In this document: piece by piece, positions 20,269 to 31,721 of the stretch | Layout of the letters: each line of letters starts with the position of its first letter | Position numbering within the stretch: the first letter of the stretch is position 1 | Assembly (NCBI GenBank): GCA_904063045.1 | Contig: CAJFCJ010000110.1 | Location: 1 to 37,609, forward strand | Length of the DNA: 37,609 nucleotides | Direction of reading: 5' to 3' | Source of the DNA: Dimorphilus gyrociliatus | Lineage: Eukaryota > Annelida > Polychaeta > Dinophilidae | Position numbers and translations under genes: made by a program | The notes under the pieces: model-generated | Database searches by the model: none | The model's input: only the letters and a program-made list of their open reading frames with translations | What the model was told of the DNA's origin: nothing

Positions 20269-20984
20269 GAGATAAGAAAATTACTGAATGATAAAACACC
20301 CAGGAAATGTATTCTTGCTTTTGAAAAGGCTATATGGATGGCACTTGAAGAGCAGTTTCCTAATTCTGACCTTAAAGGATGCTCTTTTCATTTCACGCAA
20401 GCAATTTTGAGAAACATTCAGGTAGATTAAATGATACAGCAAACAATTAAATATTCATAGAAAATTTTTGTTAGAAACTTGGATACATTAATGATTATAA
20501 AGAAAATGAATATAAAGGGAAAATGTTACAAAAATTGATGTGTTTGGCCTATCTTCCATCAAATTTTATTGAACAAAAGTTTTTTCAAATAAAAGAAGAA
20601 CTTTGTGAAAAGAAATTGTTTTCAGATTTGCTTGATTATTTTGAAGAAATATTTATTAAAAGCAGCATTTGGCCTCCTAAATTCTGGTCTGTCTATCAAT
20701 TGGCTGTGAGAACAAACAATCATGTTGAGGCATGGCATTCCAGGCTTAACAAAAACTTGAACATGGATGAGAACTTGTATTCTCTCATAAAAGAATTGAG
20801 AAGAGAAGGTGAGTTAGTAGACATCTTTGAAAAGTTATTGTCTGAGAAAAAGTTAAGAAAGATACAAAAGAATAAGTATCAAGATTTACAATTCGAAATA
20901 TTTCAGTTGTGGAGTAAATTTGAAGAAAGAGAACTGAGTTTGGATGAATTATTGGATAGACTTGTACATTTAAATATTCTTTAA
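20269..20984 (+). CDS. MULE-type transposase, C-terminal half
   Basis: Two exons are supported: 20269-20421 and 20475-20984, with a 53-bp GT-AG intron and an in-frame join. Together they encode about 220 residues. The first has the MULE transposase signature KGCSFHFTQAILRNIQ. The second continues with LAYLPSNFI, FWSVYQLAVRTNNHVEAWHSRLNKNL and a helical, charged C-terminus. The catalytic DDE residues normally found earlier are not visible, and no terminal inverted repeats were found around it, so it is a 5'-truncated copy or part of a gene whose first exons are upstream of the LTR at 19591. A possible AATAAA lies near 21080. The two exons have no stops, so recent origin or domestication is possible. 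Confidence 0.75.
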
Positions 20985-21951
20985 CATTAGTTAACATTTC
21001 TTACTCTGCATTTTAGTTATTGAAAAGTATATTATATCATTCTTTTACTGTTTTGAAATTGTTTCCTTTTTTATTGAAAAAATAAACATAATCCATCATA
21101 AAATGGAAAGTTATATTCTTGAATATTTATGCTCTAAAATGGGCCAAAATGTCTAAAGTAGGCCAAAATGTCCCAAAGTGGGCTGAAATGTCCTGGACCG
21201 AAATGTCCTGGCACCTTTTGTAAGCATTACAATTAATGATAAGTACTTTCAAGTCAAGCTTGATTGATATTAAGTAATTATTAACTATTTTCCAATTATA
21301 TAATTCTGAGCATAATTGAAGAGGATACAAAGTGAAAAAAATTTTAAATTCATATTTGATACTCTGAAACATTTTTTTTCTTATCACCAAATAAGCCAAA
21401 AATCCTAGACTAACAGTAAACGCATCTTTATTGAGGAACCCTTACCAGTCTAGCCTTCTTGATGAATGCATTGATTGAAAATCTTGCAATGTGCTCCAAC
21501 AAGAGCATTTTTCATCCTTGTTAGTCTTCTAGGAAGAGAGCTGCCATTTAAATTTTATGATTTATTTTCAATAATTTTAAATTGATTTTCTATAATCATA
21601 AGTTAATAAACTGTTAGAGGCTTTTATCATGAACCTCTATGATACTAGAGATAACAGAGATAATTAAGATGACTGCTACTCATACTTAGCTAACTATTAA
21701 ATCAAGAAAGACTTGTTATTTCCTGACACCTTTTGCAAAATGTATTTAGGGGTTATTGTAAATAATTGGTTTGTAATTAATTAGCTATAACAGTTAAGAA
21801 GAAGAAAAAAAATCTTAGAAGATGGGTCATGAGTTGTTTAGGTTTAAAGTAAAACCACAGAACTGTTAGCATTTCCAACAACATCAGAAAAATAATAATT
21901 TGAAATTACATTCATTTTAAATTGGCTGTAAATCTTTTGTTATAGCTAAAT
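20985..21951. other. Gene-free stretch
   Basis: No supported gene. Contains the short tandem repeat at 21141-21211; otherwise AT-rich sequence with only short overlapping frames. Confidence 0.5.
21141..21211 (+). repeat. ~20-bp tandem repeat (GGCCAAAATGTCC type)
   Basis: Three to four diverged copies of GGGCCAAAATGTCTAAAGTA, ending with CCGAAATGTCCTGG. Related GGACATT/GGACGTT units occur at 30326-30383. Confidence 0.75.
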
Positions 21952-23658
21952 TTATGAACAAAATGCTGACTTGTTTGGCATGCACAAGGATTGCTGAAAG
22001 GACATGGTAAACAGTTCCTTAGGGGTTTTATCTTCAAGGCCAGGCAATTCAAATTTCTCTTTTGTTAGATTATTGCCTAAATCTTCTTGTATTTGTTTTT
22101 CAAGTTTTGTGTCTGTTATTAATTCTCCATATTTGTCATACTTCTAAAGATAAACAAAATAATATTTCCTATAAAATATTGGTGTAGAAACAAAGATTTA
22201 CCTTATTATCATCTTCAAAACCTTGACTTAATTCATGTCCAAGAACATGACCAATTGCACCATAACTGATTGATCTAGGAGTTTCTTTTGGGTAAAAAAA
22301 TGGTGGTGATAGTATACCTGCTGGTACAACTATTTCATTTTTAGAGAGCACTATTAAAACTTTAATAGCTTTTGCATTCCATCTATTTTGAAAGTATTCA
22401 TTTGCCTTGGTTTCCCAATTTCTGTAAATTTGAAAAAGTGAATTTCCCTCATTTAAAAAATATGGATGTTTCAACAAGTTCAGATCCAACATCTTCCTCT
22501 AAGAATTTAAAATGTTTAAATAAACCATAATCACTTTTAATTAGCACAACTTACTATTATCAATTAAACAGTTAAGCCATCTTTCCCCATAGCTTTTCCT
22601 CCCAAATACTTTACTGTCAAATTCCTCTTTGGCTTGTCTAAATGGTTTGGAAAGGGAAGAAATAGAGTCTTGAATGACATGCCATATTAAAAAATTGTGT
22701 AAAGTTTTATTTCCTTCTTTACTTTGTTGAGTTTCATTAAGAAATTTACTTAGTTTATGGAAATATTGACTATTGGATGATATAACAACAGACTCATCCC
22801 CACTAATCACTTTACTAATATTATGAAATTTGTATTGATTTTCAACCAACTTAAGCCAATCCATCTAAAGTGAACAATAAAAAAACAACTAAAACAGAAA
22901 AGTGGAACAAAAAAACTTCTTACAAATGGGAATTTTTCTTGTAATCCTTTAAATGTGGACATCTGATGGAATTTGATATCATTTTTCTCCCCTTTCTCAT
23001 TGTTGCTCAACTATTATTGAATAATTAAAAAAAAATGACATCTTTAAGGGAAATAGAGACTTACATTTGCTATTTTTTGTTGGAAAGTTATAATATCAAT
23101 GGCCAATTTTTGAGAAGAATTCTTCTCTCCTCCTAGTAGTTCACTTATGTTTGTAATATAGTTTTTAAAAGCTTTTAGTTCTGTGTTGTTACTTATATTC
23201 AACAACAGTGCTCCATTTATTAACTGATCCCTATTTAATGCCAAATCTCCTTCCTCCAATTGGTAGAAATACCTGGATGAATTTTTCTTATCATTAGTAG
23301 CTATTAATGAAAAGAGAGGTGCAATATTGTGTACTGACAGCTTCCCTACTGTATCCTGAAAGTTATATTTTGAAGTGGTAGACTTTTTATCAGAACCCCA
23401 ACCACCTAAGCTTTTAATTAGACCAAGCAGAGGCTTTGCTCCTAATTGTTCAATTGTCTGAGATTTTTCTAAGCAGGACTGATAATGAATTCTAAAGTTC
23501 TCTAATCCAATATTTTCAAAATTAGCATTTGTTTGTTTTTCCAAAATATGCTTATATAATGGTTTACTTGCAGTTGTTAAACCATACAATAATCTCTCTT
23601 TTTTCCAAAAAGCTGACTCTTCAAGGATTTTGCAACAAGTATTGTTTATGCTATTCAT
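21952..23658 (-). pseudogene. M13 (neprilysin-type) peptidase homolog lacking the zinc site
   Basis: Minus-strand exons are 23658-23065, 23010-22924, 22864-22555, about 22498-22202 and 22143-21952, with GT-AG introns. The N-terminal M13 fold is recognisable (LIKSLGGW; FLIWHVIQDSI, FRQAKEEF). The catalytic part has NEIVVPAGILSPPFF and YGAIGHVLGHELSQGF. In active M13 enzymes this last motif is HExxH; here the second His is Gln. The next exon jumps to LPGLEDKTPKELF, so the segment with the third zinc ligand (ENIAD-type) is absent, as are the NAFY-type substrate motif and the usual C-terminus with CxxW. The exon 3/4 join is out of frame. Active M13 enzymes are membrane or secreted zinc endopeptidases. 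This copy cannot be catalytic and is most likely a pseudogene. Confidence 0.82.
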
Positions 23659-23714
23659 TTAAAGTAAGGGTGATATCTTTAATTCTAAACTCTACTATTT
23701 AATAATTTCTACAG

Positions 23715-23875
23715 GCTAGCTGACAACCATCTCCAATAGGGTATGCGACAGAAAATATCCACAAAATAATGCTTTTACCCTAACTCTAATCCAACCCTTG
23801 TCTTTCCCTTACCTTGTTCACTACCCCTAAACCTTAGATGGGAGCCTCCCATTTTGAGCAGGGTCTTCAAAAAGC
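23715..23875 (-). repeat. Dispersed repeat with TTTTCTGTCGCAT core, copy B
   Basis: Read on the minus strand it contains CCCATCTAAGG, GGGTTGGATTAGAGTTAGGG and ATTTTCTGTCGCAT, matching copies at 16230-16365 and 34975-35115. No open frame. Confidence 0.55.
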
Positions 23876-24854
23876 ATTGAATATTTTTGTTAATTCAAAT
23901 TCAATTGAACTTGCCATGTTTTAATTTATCATTAATAGCTTTTAAATTCAATAAATTTCTATTTTCTTTATAACATTTATTAGTTTTAGACTTGACATAT
24001 TTGTTCATACTAAACAATGAATTGATTATTGTTCTCTATTTCAACTACAAGAAAGTTAATAATTTCCAAACATTAAAAAACCAATTTAAATGTGCTGTTG
24101 TATTTGAAAGGATTAGAAAATAGAGCTTTGAATGATTCATTGAGCAGTTGAGACTGGTTGAAAATCTAAGACAAGACTAAAGTTAGGTGAAAGGTAAAAG
24201 CCAAATTAGTGGGCAATTCCTACTACATCCTGATAAGTTTTAAATTTATATCAATAATTGCTTTGGTGAAGAATATATATTCATAATAAAATATGAAAGC
24301 TATTGTTAGACTTTTAAAAGAACTCTAGAGCACCTAGTATGCATATTATGAATAACTGCTAATTTTTATGATTGTAGTTCAATGCGTCTTTTATTGAAGA
24401 GACAAGGTGAAGGTGGATGTTTAGTCAGAAGAAGAAGGTGAAAGGCAGAAAAAATAGGGTTAGGTTTTGTTAGGATTAGGTTGAGGTTCATAGACAACAC
24501 TGTCATATATGCTATTGCTGATTGAAGCTAAGAGTTGGAGCTGGTAGAGCTTGATGGAGCTGAGCCACTTAAATATTCTAATGGTAAATTTAGGTGTTGC
24601 TCAGTCTATTTGTTTAACAGAGCCTGTGTCTATTTTAGGTAGGGTTATCTCAGGGTTGGGTAGTCAATTGCACAACAAAAGAATCTTTTTTAAAGTTAAA
24701 CCATATTTAATAAAAATAAAAATAAATGACATTTCGCCTATAACTTAAGCTTCTTCAGGTTTTAATGCAATTTGAACACTTAGATATGTTTATATACCTT
24801 TTATCAAAAGTATAAAAATATACTAGGTGGCCGCTCTTGCACTGGCGCCATCTA
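23876..24854. other. Gene-free stretch with repeat fragments
   Basis: No supported gene. It contains the 53-bp repeat at 24200-24252 and a GTTAGG-rich stretch near 24465-24495 that may be a degraded copy of the TTTTCTGT repeat family. Confidence 0.45.
24200..24252 (+). repeat. 53-bp dispersed repeat, copy 2
   Basis: Matches 2979-3031 with about four differences. The similarity stops abruptly after AAATTTATATC at both places. Confidence 0.65.
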
Positions 24855-25201
24855 TTAGCTGATTTGTTGTAGATTTTCTACTTTAGGTTTCTTGCTTGGA
24901 TTAACATCATCTAATTCATCGTCATTCTTTCTTTTATAAATCTGCTTTCCGTGTAAGCTCTTTTCACTGATGTCTGCATCCGGGACACTAGTAAAGAATT
25001 TTTCTACATCTGAAGTTTCATCTTCCACACATTTGGTTCCTTAGGAAGTGGGAAGAACTTTATAAGTCCCCTACCAGTTACTGTAAGAGCCTTCGTCCCA
25101 TCCCACTCTACCAGCGTCTTATTTCTAGGTTCTTTTTGTTTTAACTCTTCTACCATTTTTTGGTATTTTAATTGGATTGTTTTCTGTCGGTTCATGGACA
25201 T
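24855..25201 (-). pseudogene. Frame-broken coding remnant, unrecognised nuclear-type protein
   Basis: On the minus strand a frame from 25201 reads a Lys-rich start (QLKYQKMVEELKQKEP), then VEWDGTKALTVTGRGLIKFFPLPKEP. A one-base shift is then needed to continue as a long acidic and basic tail (VEDETSDVEKFF; a KKPKVE nuclear-signal-like motif) to a TAA at 24855-24857. Two consecutive frames with matching coding character suggest a single old gene or intronless gene copy with a frameshift. I do not recognise the family. Confidence 0.4.
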
Positions 25202-25385
25202 GTTCTATTGATTCCGCGAAACATATACAGCTCTTGGTAGGGGTACTCGGTAATTTTCAGTTAGTTCCAAAGTCATACTTTTAAGACTTATGACTGTTGG
25301 TCTACACATTCTTTTACGTATACTGCTTATACTCTGTGTTGAGTACTAGTTGAAATCTGTTGGGAGTTGGTCACTTAATTGATTT

Positions 25386-25875
25386 TAAGGCTTCATATGT
25401 GCACTTTATGTGAAAAATTTATAGAGCCAACTGGTCTGGAATTTCAAAGTTGAGCTCATTTGGTTTCTAACTTGTTTTAAGGCTTCATGTGCTCCTCTGT
25501 GTGGAAAATTGATGGAGGCTATTTGGCTTTAATTTTAAAGATGGGCTCCCTGGGCTCCTACTTGCTTTTCAGTCTCCATGAGATTACTTTGCATAAAAAA
25601 TTAGTAGAGCCCACTGGGCTCCAGTTTTACACTTTGGCTCCTTGAGTTCCTACTTTTTTTCCGTCTCCTTAAACTCTTATTTGTTTTTAAGGCCCTATAT
25701 AATTTTTGGTGGGGAAACTTGATGGAGTCCACTTGGCTCCAATGTTGGCTTCCTGGGATCCTAGTTATTTTGCACTCTCTAAGCGCTCGTTTTGTATAGA
25801 AAATGGATGGAGCACATTGGGCTTCAATTCTAAACTTGACCATCTTGAGCCTAGTTTTATATTTTTTATGGTGTT
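25386..25875 (+). repeat. Degenerate ~92-bp tandem array
   Basis: Five diverged units share GTGGAAAATTGATGGAG, CCACTGGGCTCCA and TGGCTCCTGGGATCCTA-like blocks. The GAGCC landmark falls at 25424, 25515, 25607, 25725 and 25810, so spacing is 91, 92, 118 and 85 bases. Short frames on both strands (25706-25891, 25601-25843) arise from this repetition and are not treated as genes. The array ends just before the solo LTR at 25939. Confidence 0.7.
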
Positions 25876-25938
25876 TCTCATCATTGTATAAGTATTAATA
25901 TGATCAATAGAATTACCACCAAAAAGTTTCAGTTACCT

Positions 25939-26571
25939 TGTACAACTTTGGTTGTATTTTACATGCTTGAACTCTATTATTTTATGCAACTTATACATGT
26001 ACATCTTAAAACCTACGCAAGAAAATGCTATAACATTGGCCAAACATAAGTCTGATTAGTCAGCTTGAAGGCTCATCTTTAATTACCAATAAAGGTTTGG
26101 CCAAGTTATAATTTAATTAACTTGCCTAGGGTGTGGCCAAGTTATAATTCAATTAACCTTCCTAAATGTTCAACCTTGTAACATCCTGTTACTAAAGATA
26201 AATATGAACTACACATTTTGGCAACTGTAAAGTGATGATTGGATGTCAGAGGCAAACCTCAAAGTATATAAATCCTCACTATTCTCATTTGACATGCAGC
26301 TTCCATCTGGATCCAAGGACCTGGGAAAATCATCTGGAAACAACCTGCACTGGAACCATCCATCTACTCCTCAACATTGGAAGACAGTTTGGTAATTTGG
26401 CAACCTGCTTTTACGAACTATCTACTCTGCTATTGAACTCATATTGTTACTTGCTTAAGTATTATTATTGCGAATAAACCGTTTTAATTTAAACATTTGT
26501 TTAAAGGTTTGAGTAGAACCAGTATTGTTATAACTTGCAAACGCATAGATTTTGCCAGCAAGAGCAGTACA
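25939..26571 (+). mobile_element. Solo LTR of family 1 (copy 3)
   Basis: A 633-bp full-length copy, TGTACAAC to AGCAGTACA, with a perfect 4-bp flanking duplication ACCT (25935-25938 and 26572-26575). It is very similar to the copies at 2334 and 3924, so these insertions are fairly young. Confidence 0.92.
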
Positions 26572-27589
26572 ACCTTAATAAGATAGAAATTGTTTTATGC
26601 CTGTAGAGTAGTTATACGCCATTATCTAGGCAATTTCTTTATTTTAAACAAAGAAACCTTTAAGATTTAATCTTCTCAACTGCAGTACTCTTTTGTCTTA
26701 CATCCTTTAAATTGTTTAAACAGCTCCTTATGTTGATTATAGAGTTAAAGTAGGAATGTATCCTTAGCAAATGTTCCAATTGTTGACCTTCCAAAGCAAT
26801 TCATTGTCTATTGATTATGTTATACCTTACCTGGCATAAATGATTTGGTTATATTTTGTGTATGCAGTGTGAGAATACCTGCCCTTTCAACTCAAATTGC
26901 ATTTGATATCATTACAAAAAGGATTGCTCAAGATTAGATTACGATTAGCATAATCATCTTTAGATTACACATAGAGTAATCATTACAGATAACAAATAAC
27001 AGCTTACAAAGTTTGTTGACTTTTATTGATGATAAAAGAAATCTAATTGAATTAAAAATGAAATTAATTCATTGTTTTTCTAATAGGAAAACTTTGCTTC
27101 AAAACATCAGTAAATCTGAAATGGAATGACACCACTGGTTACAGACAATTAGAGTTTATCATAAACAATTATTATAGATTAATGAAACTCTTAGTCACTT
27201 TCCCAAAAACCATTGACAATTATTTGTTGCGTATTTCCAATGTTCAATCATTCATTTCCCAGGGTTTCTCTTGCTACTAAATTACTCAATCAATCAGCAC
27301 ACCTTCTCTTACCTAAGCATTGAATCATCTTTGGCATCCCAAAAATTTCTTGAACCATCAAAATTTTGTATTCAGCTGACTGAAGCAAAAGATAAAAATT
27401 GCATTTCATTTCAAAATTTTGCCAAGCCCTTATAAAAACCATTTTATCCTTTCTATAAAAAAAAACAGAAAACGAAATAGATTTCAAAAAAGCCATAACA
27501 GATAAGGCTGTTGTACAAATTATTATATTTTTATCAGATTTCTTATCATTAACTAATCCTGCCAATTAAAAAAAAAACACTAGACATAT
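26572..27589. other. Intergenic stretch upstream of C1q-like paralog 2
   Basis: No supported gene. A plus-strand frame at about 27105-27280 and a minus-strand frame at 27290-27565 have no recognisable motifs and no convincing splice sites. Confidence 0.45.
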
Positions 27590-27604
27590 GTATATATATA
27601 TATA
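27590..27604 (+). promoter_or_regulatory. TATA-like core promoter of the 27665 gene
   Basis: A TATATATATATATA tract lies about 60 bases upstream of the ATG at 27665, at a spacing similar to the TATA box of paralog 1. Confidence 0.4.
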
Positions 27605-27664
27605 CAAGACGAACATTACTACAGAAGTTTCAAGACATTTGAACTGAACAGACAACAAATAAAT

Positions 27665-29652
27665 ATGAAATTTCTACTTTTTACTTTGGGTAAATAACTT
27701 TCTTTTTTTGTTTTTCCATTTTTTTTCTCTTTTGAAATTTTTAGAGAAAATTTTTAAAATTCAATTTTTGTTTTTCAGCTATTTGCATTTTTAAATGTGT
27801 AAATTCAAATTTTGTCTGTCCAATTGACTCGGATCAGAAACCAATTGATGGAGCTTACAGAGATCCAAACATCTGTGGAGTCTATTACCACTGCGTTGAT
27901 GGTATGGCCTTTCCCCAACAATGTCCACCCGGACTTCATTTTCAACTTTCCGCTACACCTTGCCATTTCTTTGCTTGCGTCCAAGCCAGCCAATCGGATT
28001 GCTCATTGACAAAAAGTCCACTCAACAAAAAAGAAGACATTACAACTGGAATGAAGGATTCCTCCCTTTTAAAATCACTCATTCAAATGAAAGTACTACA
28101 AACAAGAGCCGATGAATGTCAACCAAATTTGAATAGTACTGTTGCAAGTTCCACAGACCCTTCCCTTTATTTCAATTGCGTAAATGGTGTCGCTTGGCCA
28201 CAACAATGTCCTCCTCAATTTAAATTTAACCCAAATTTTAACTTTGACAAATGTTTGGGTGAAATTTGCAGAAAATCTTCTGGTGGATCTCCACCAGTAG
28301 ATGGAAATTGGAGTGAGTGGTCTGCATGGAGCGCCTGCGAACCATCCTGCGGAGATGGATTAAGAATGAGAAGTAGATTGTGCAATAATCCTCCACCATC
28401 AAATGGAGGTAATGACTGCCAAGGTCAACCATCGGAAAGTGAACCATGTACAAATGGACCCTGTTCTCAAGGTGGTGCTGCCTTTATGGTCTCTCTAACC
28501 GAAACAACCAATGGAAATGCCGGAATTATGAACTGGACATCAGTGAATTTAAATTCAGATGATATGTTTAATCAAGAAACAAATGATGTGACAATTAAAA
28601 CTGCTGGCCTGTATTTTTTTTCAATGGTTGCAACTACAACCAGTGGAAATGTAATAAATATGGCAACTGAAAGGACTGGATTAAGTATTGGAATAAGCAG
28701 AGCAGCATACGAAAATGCCGATGGTCCAGAAACCATGTCAAGATCAGGACTATTTGTTCTAACTCCTGTCTTTAAACCTCAAATGAAGTTAAAGACCCCA
28801 ACAAGTCTTTACAGTACAGCTGATGGAAGAGAAACTTCCTGGTTGGGTTTCAATTATAAATCAGATAGTTATCTGTTTTGCGGAAGTAATAAACGTCTTC
28901 CTACTGGATTCGTAAAGTGGCCTATAGTTTCAGCGATGAAAGGTTTTAGAGAAAACAGCATCTTGTCTCAATTTAGAGTTGAATTGGCTGGTCTATACTT
29001 TATAAATGCCGGAATGCTGTATGGTTTTACTCATAGTGATTACTACAGAATTGGTAAGCTTGCTGTTCAAGTACTTCGCAACAATGAATTATTTGCAACT
29101 CCTTTGGAATTTTCTGCATCAATTCAAAATCGTCTGGGAACCGAACAATTCACCAGATCAAATTTAGTTTCCCTGCAACAGGGTGATGTGTTAACTGCCA
29201 AAGTAACATTGCCTATTCTTGGAGCTTCTGGACCATTAGCAGGAGTTAATACTGAAACTTATATGGGGGCTTTCAAAATGAATGAGGCATTGGCATATTT
29301 CCAAGCAACAAGAACAGACAGCACTTGCAATGAATTTCGACGTGTCAATTTGAAAGATATCAACGATTCAACTGCATCGTGGAATGCAACAAGAAATGAG
29401 TTTGTGGTGAAAAATGAGGGAATCTACTTTATAGAGTTCACTTTTGAAAAGTACCACAATTCAAAATTAGACTTGAGAATGTTCTTGAACAATGAAAGAG
29501 TTGCAGTATCAATGAAGCATAGTATATTAGGTAGGAACACCTTATTCTCAAGAACTCTTCTGCTAAGTTTAAAGGAGAATGATAAAATTCATTGGGAGAA
29601 TTATGGCTGTATTAGTGAACAGGCCTTTGTTACAATAATACAGACTTCTTAA
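27665..29652 (+). CDS. Secreted chitin-binding/TSP1/C1q-like protein (paralog 2)
   Basis: Two exons join in frame: 27665-27689 and 27779-29652 (632 residues). Exon 1 starts the signal peptide [15 protein letters not shown]; using it restores the first chitin-binding module, which would be lost if translation began at an internal ATG (27904). Domain order is the same as in the 11914 gene: chitin-binding type 2 ([26 protein letters not shown]), a second one ([17 protein letters not shown]), TSP1 ([23 protein letters not shown]), then three C1q/TNF-like units marked by AGLYFF, AGLYFIN and EGIYFIEF. The TSP1 C-terminus runs straight into the first C1q-like unit (GGAAFMVSL). The coding region has only one intron (89 bp), in the signal peptide; the second intron of paralog 1 is absent. 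It is probably an extracellular matrix or recognition protein; the exact role is not known. Confidence 0.92.
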
Positions 29653-29696
29653 AGTTAAAAAGTTTCCATTCCTAATAAGTTTGTCATTTTAATATC

Positions 29697-29702
29697 AATA
29701 AA
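29697..29702 (+). terminator. Polyadenylation signal of the 27665 gene
   Basis: AATAAA lies 45 bases after the stop codon at 29650-29652. Confidence 0.6.
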
Positions 29703-30325
29703 CTAAGATTAGAAAATGAGATAACTTAACATTGAAAAAAAACACACACAAACACACACAAATCTATACGTAAAATATGAAACACAAGAAAACCTGTCCC
29801 AAGGGTTACAGCTAAAAGTAAATATGCGGACATCAGGTCAAATTATATCATATATTGAGCGCAATTGTTGATTTTAATCCAAAAGGGACTGATATAGATT
29901 ACATTGATACGGTTTGTATAAAAATTTATTTAGGCTAATCAATGGATTAATCATTTTTTTTTTTAAAAAGAAAATGCAAGGTCATCAAAATTGTTTGACT
30001 TTAACTGACAAGAGGGTTTACATCTGAACCTTATGAAATGAATGGTTGATAGTTCAGTTCTGTAGCCATTAGCTAAAAAGGAAAAAGTTTTCTTTTAAAC
30101 ATACAACTCTGCACAGAAGAGCTTCTTAAATATATAGGCCTAGATATTTTTAGTCTTCGTAGGCTAGATTTTACGACTGTGACATAAATTTCATTCCAAT
30201 AAATTGCGATGTCTCTGACCTATTTTCGCTCTAGTAACAGTCAGGCAGCCAATACTCGTTATATTTTTTGCATAGTAACTGAAGGGAAAATGTTGTAAAT
30301 ATGCTGAATTTTGGTAGATCTAGCT
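29703..30325. other. Gene-free stretch
   Basis: No gene seen. Contains a short ACACACA tract near 29742-29760. Confidence 0.5.
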
Positions 30326-30383
30326 GTCCAGGGGACATTCTCTCCAGGGGACGTTTTGTCTGGGGACGTTCTGTCTGGGTCCC
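30326..30383 (+). repeat. Short tandem repeat (GGGGACGTTCTGTCT type)
   Basis: Three diverged units, CCAGGGGACATTCTCT, CCAGGGGACGTTTTGT and CTGGGGACGTTCTGT, lie directly against the truncated LTR. Confidence 0.7.
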
Positions 30384-30842
30384 GAACTCTATTATTTGAT
30401 GCAACTTATACATGTACATCTTAAAACCTATGCAAGAAAATGCTATAATATTGTCCAAACATAAGTCTGATTAGTCAGCTTCAAGGATTATCTTTAGTTA
30501 CCAATAAAGGTTTTATTAACTTGCCTAGGGTGTGGCCAAGTTATAATTCAATTAACCTTCCTAAATGTTGAACCTTGTAACATCCTGTTACTAAAGATAA
30601 ATATGAACTACACATTTCGGCAACTGTAAAGTGATGATTGGATGTCAGAGGCAAACCTCAAAGTATATAAATCCTCACTATTCTCATTCTGCATGCAGCT
30701 TCCATCTGGATCCAAGGACCTGGGAAGATAACCTGGAAACAACCTGCACTGGAACCATCCATCTACTCCTCAACATTGGAAGACAGTTTGGTAATTTGGC
30801 AACCTGCTATTACAAACTATCTACTCTGCTATTGAACTCTCA
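30384..30842 (+). mobile_element. Truncated LTR of family 1 (copy 4)
   Basis: Matches family 1 from GAACTCTATTATTT to GAACTCTCA. It lacks about the first 30 and the last 125 bases of the LTR and carries an internal deletion of about 17 bases near 30512. No target duplication remains. Confidence 0.88.
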
Positions 30843-30852
30843 AATAAAAAAA

Positions 30853-31343
30853 CATATGAGTACCTGATACTCCTGGGAACTCTTGCAGTGTGGCACCCTG
30901 CATGATCTTGTTGGAAGATGTAATCTCTCCCAATTTTTTTGGAGATTTCTTTTAAAAATTATCTTATTATAATTGCATCTTTGGTTATTCAAAAAAATGG
31001 TGGTCATTAATGAAGGAATTTGGCATTTGGTTGTTGAAAAACACCAAGAAGGGCTATCATTAAATACTGATTTTCTTGTAGTTTCTTCCATCAAAACATG
31101 TTAGTAGAGTTTTTTCCTGCTCTTTATTAAAACCTAATCAATCAATTAAAAAGTAATAACCCATTTGGAAAATCTTTTTATGTTTTACCAATATTTTTTC
31201 CTGATGACTTCAGGACCTGTACAAATGACACTGAAAATGAGTTCAGCTTGATGAATAATATGATCAGGGGTGGTGTTTTTTTGTTCAAGATCATGCAGGG
31301 TGCCACACTGCAAGAGTTCCCAGGAGTACCAGGTACTCATATG
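30853..31343. mobile_element. Tc1-type transposase fragments in inverted orientation
   Basis: The first 58 bases (30853-30910) and the last 58 (31286-31343) are reverse complements with one mismatch. Both read as the same transposase motif facing inward: on the minus strand IFQQDHAGCHTARVPRS, on the plus strand VQDHAGCHTARVPRS, the region around the second catalytic Asp of Tc1-like DDE transposases. Upstream parts are frame-broken (minus strand to about 31100). The inverted repeat is therefore a duplicated transposase segment and not necessarily a pair of terminal repeats. Confidence 0.65.
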
Positions 31344-31721
31344 TTATATTCTGAGGTTAGTTACTGCATAGAATTATTTTGGAACTAGTTACATGATACT
31401 TTTTTAAGAGATCTAGCAGTGAATGAACTTTTTCTGTAGAAATTGTCCAAAATTGAGACCACAGAAATGTTCATTTGCATTTATAGATATCTATATATAT
31501 ATACTAACAAATTTGATATCTTCTTCAAAGCCACTACTGAAGTTGTCAAAGTAGTAAAAATGGAAATTTTTAAGATGAGGAGTTTAGTTCTGTTTTGTTG
31601 GAGTAAGTACTTTAAACATGAGAAAAACAAACAAACTTTGTGGATAAATGTTTGTCGAATCTCTAACAAAAATGAAAGAATAAATTGGCTCTTTAAAATT
31701 CACTTATTTTTAACAATTCAG

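Noticed and set aside
25601-25891. Frames on both strands in the 92-bp array
   Set aside because: They result from a repeat unit lacking stops; no start context, domains or splice sites.
30853-31343. 58-bp inverted repeat as terminal repeats of a MITE
   Set aside because: Both arms translate as the same transposase motif, so it is better explained as inverted transposase fragments.
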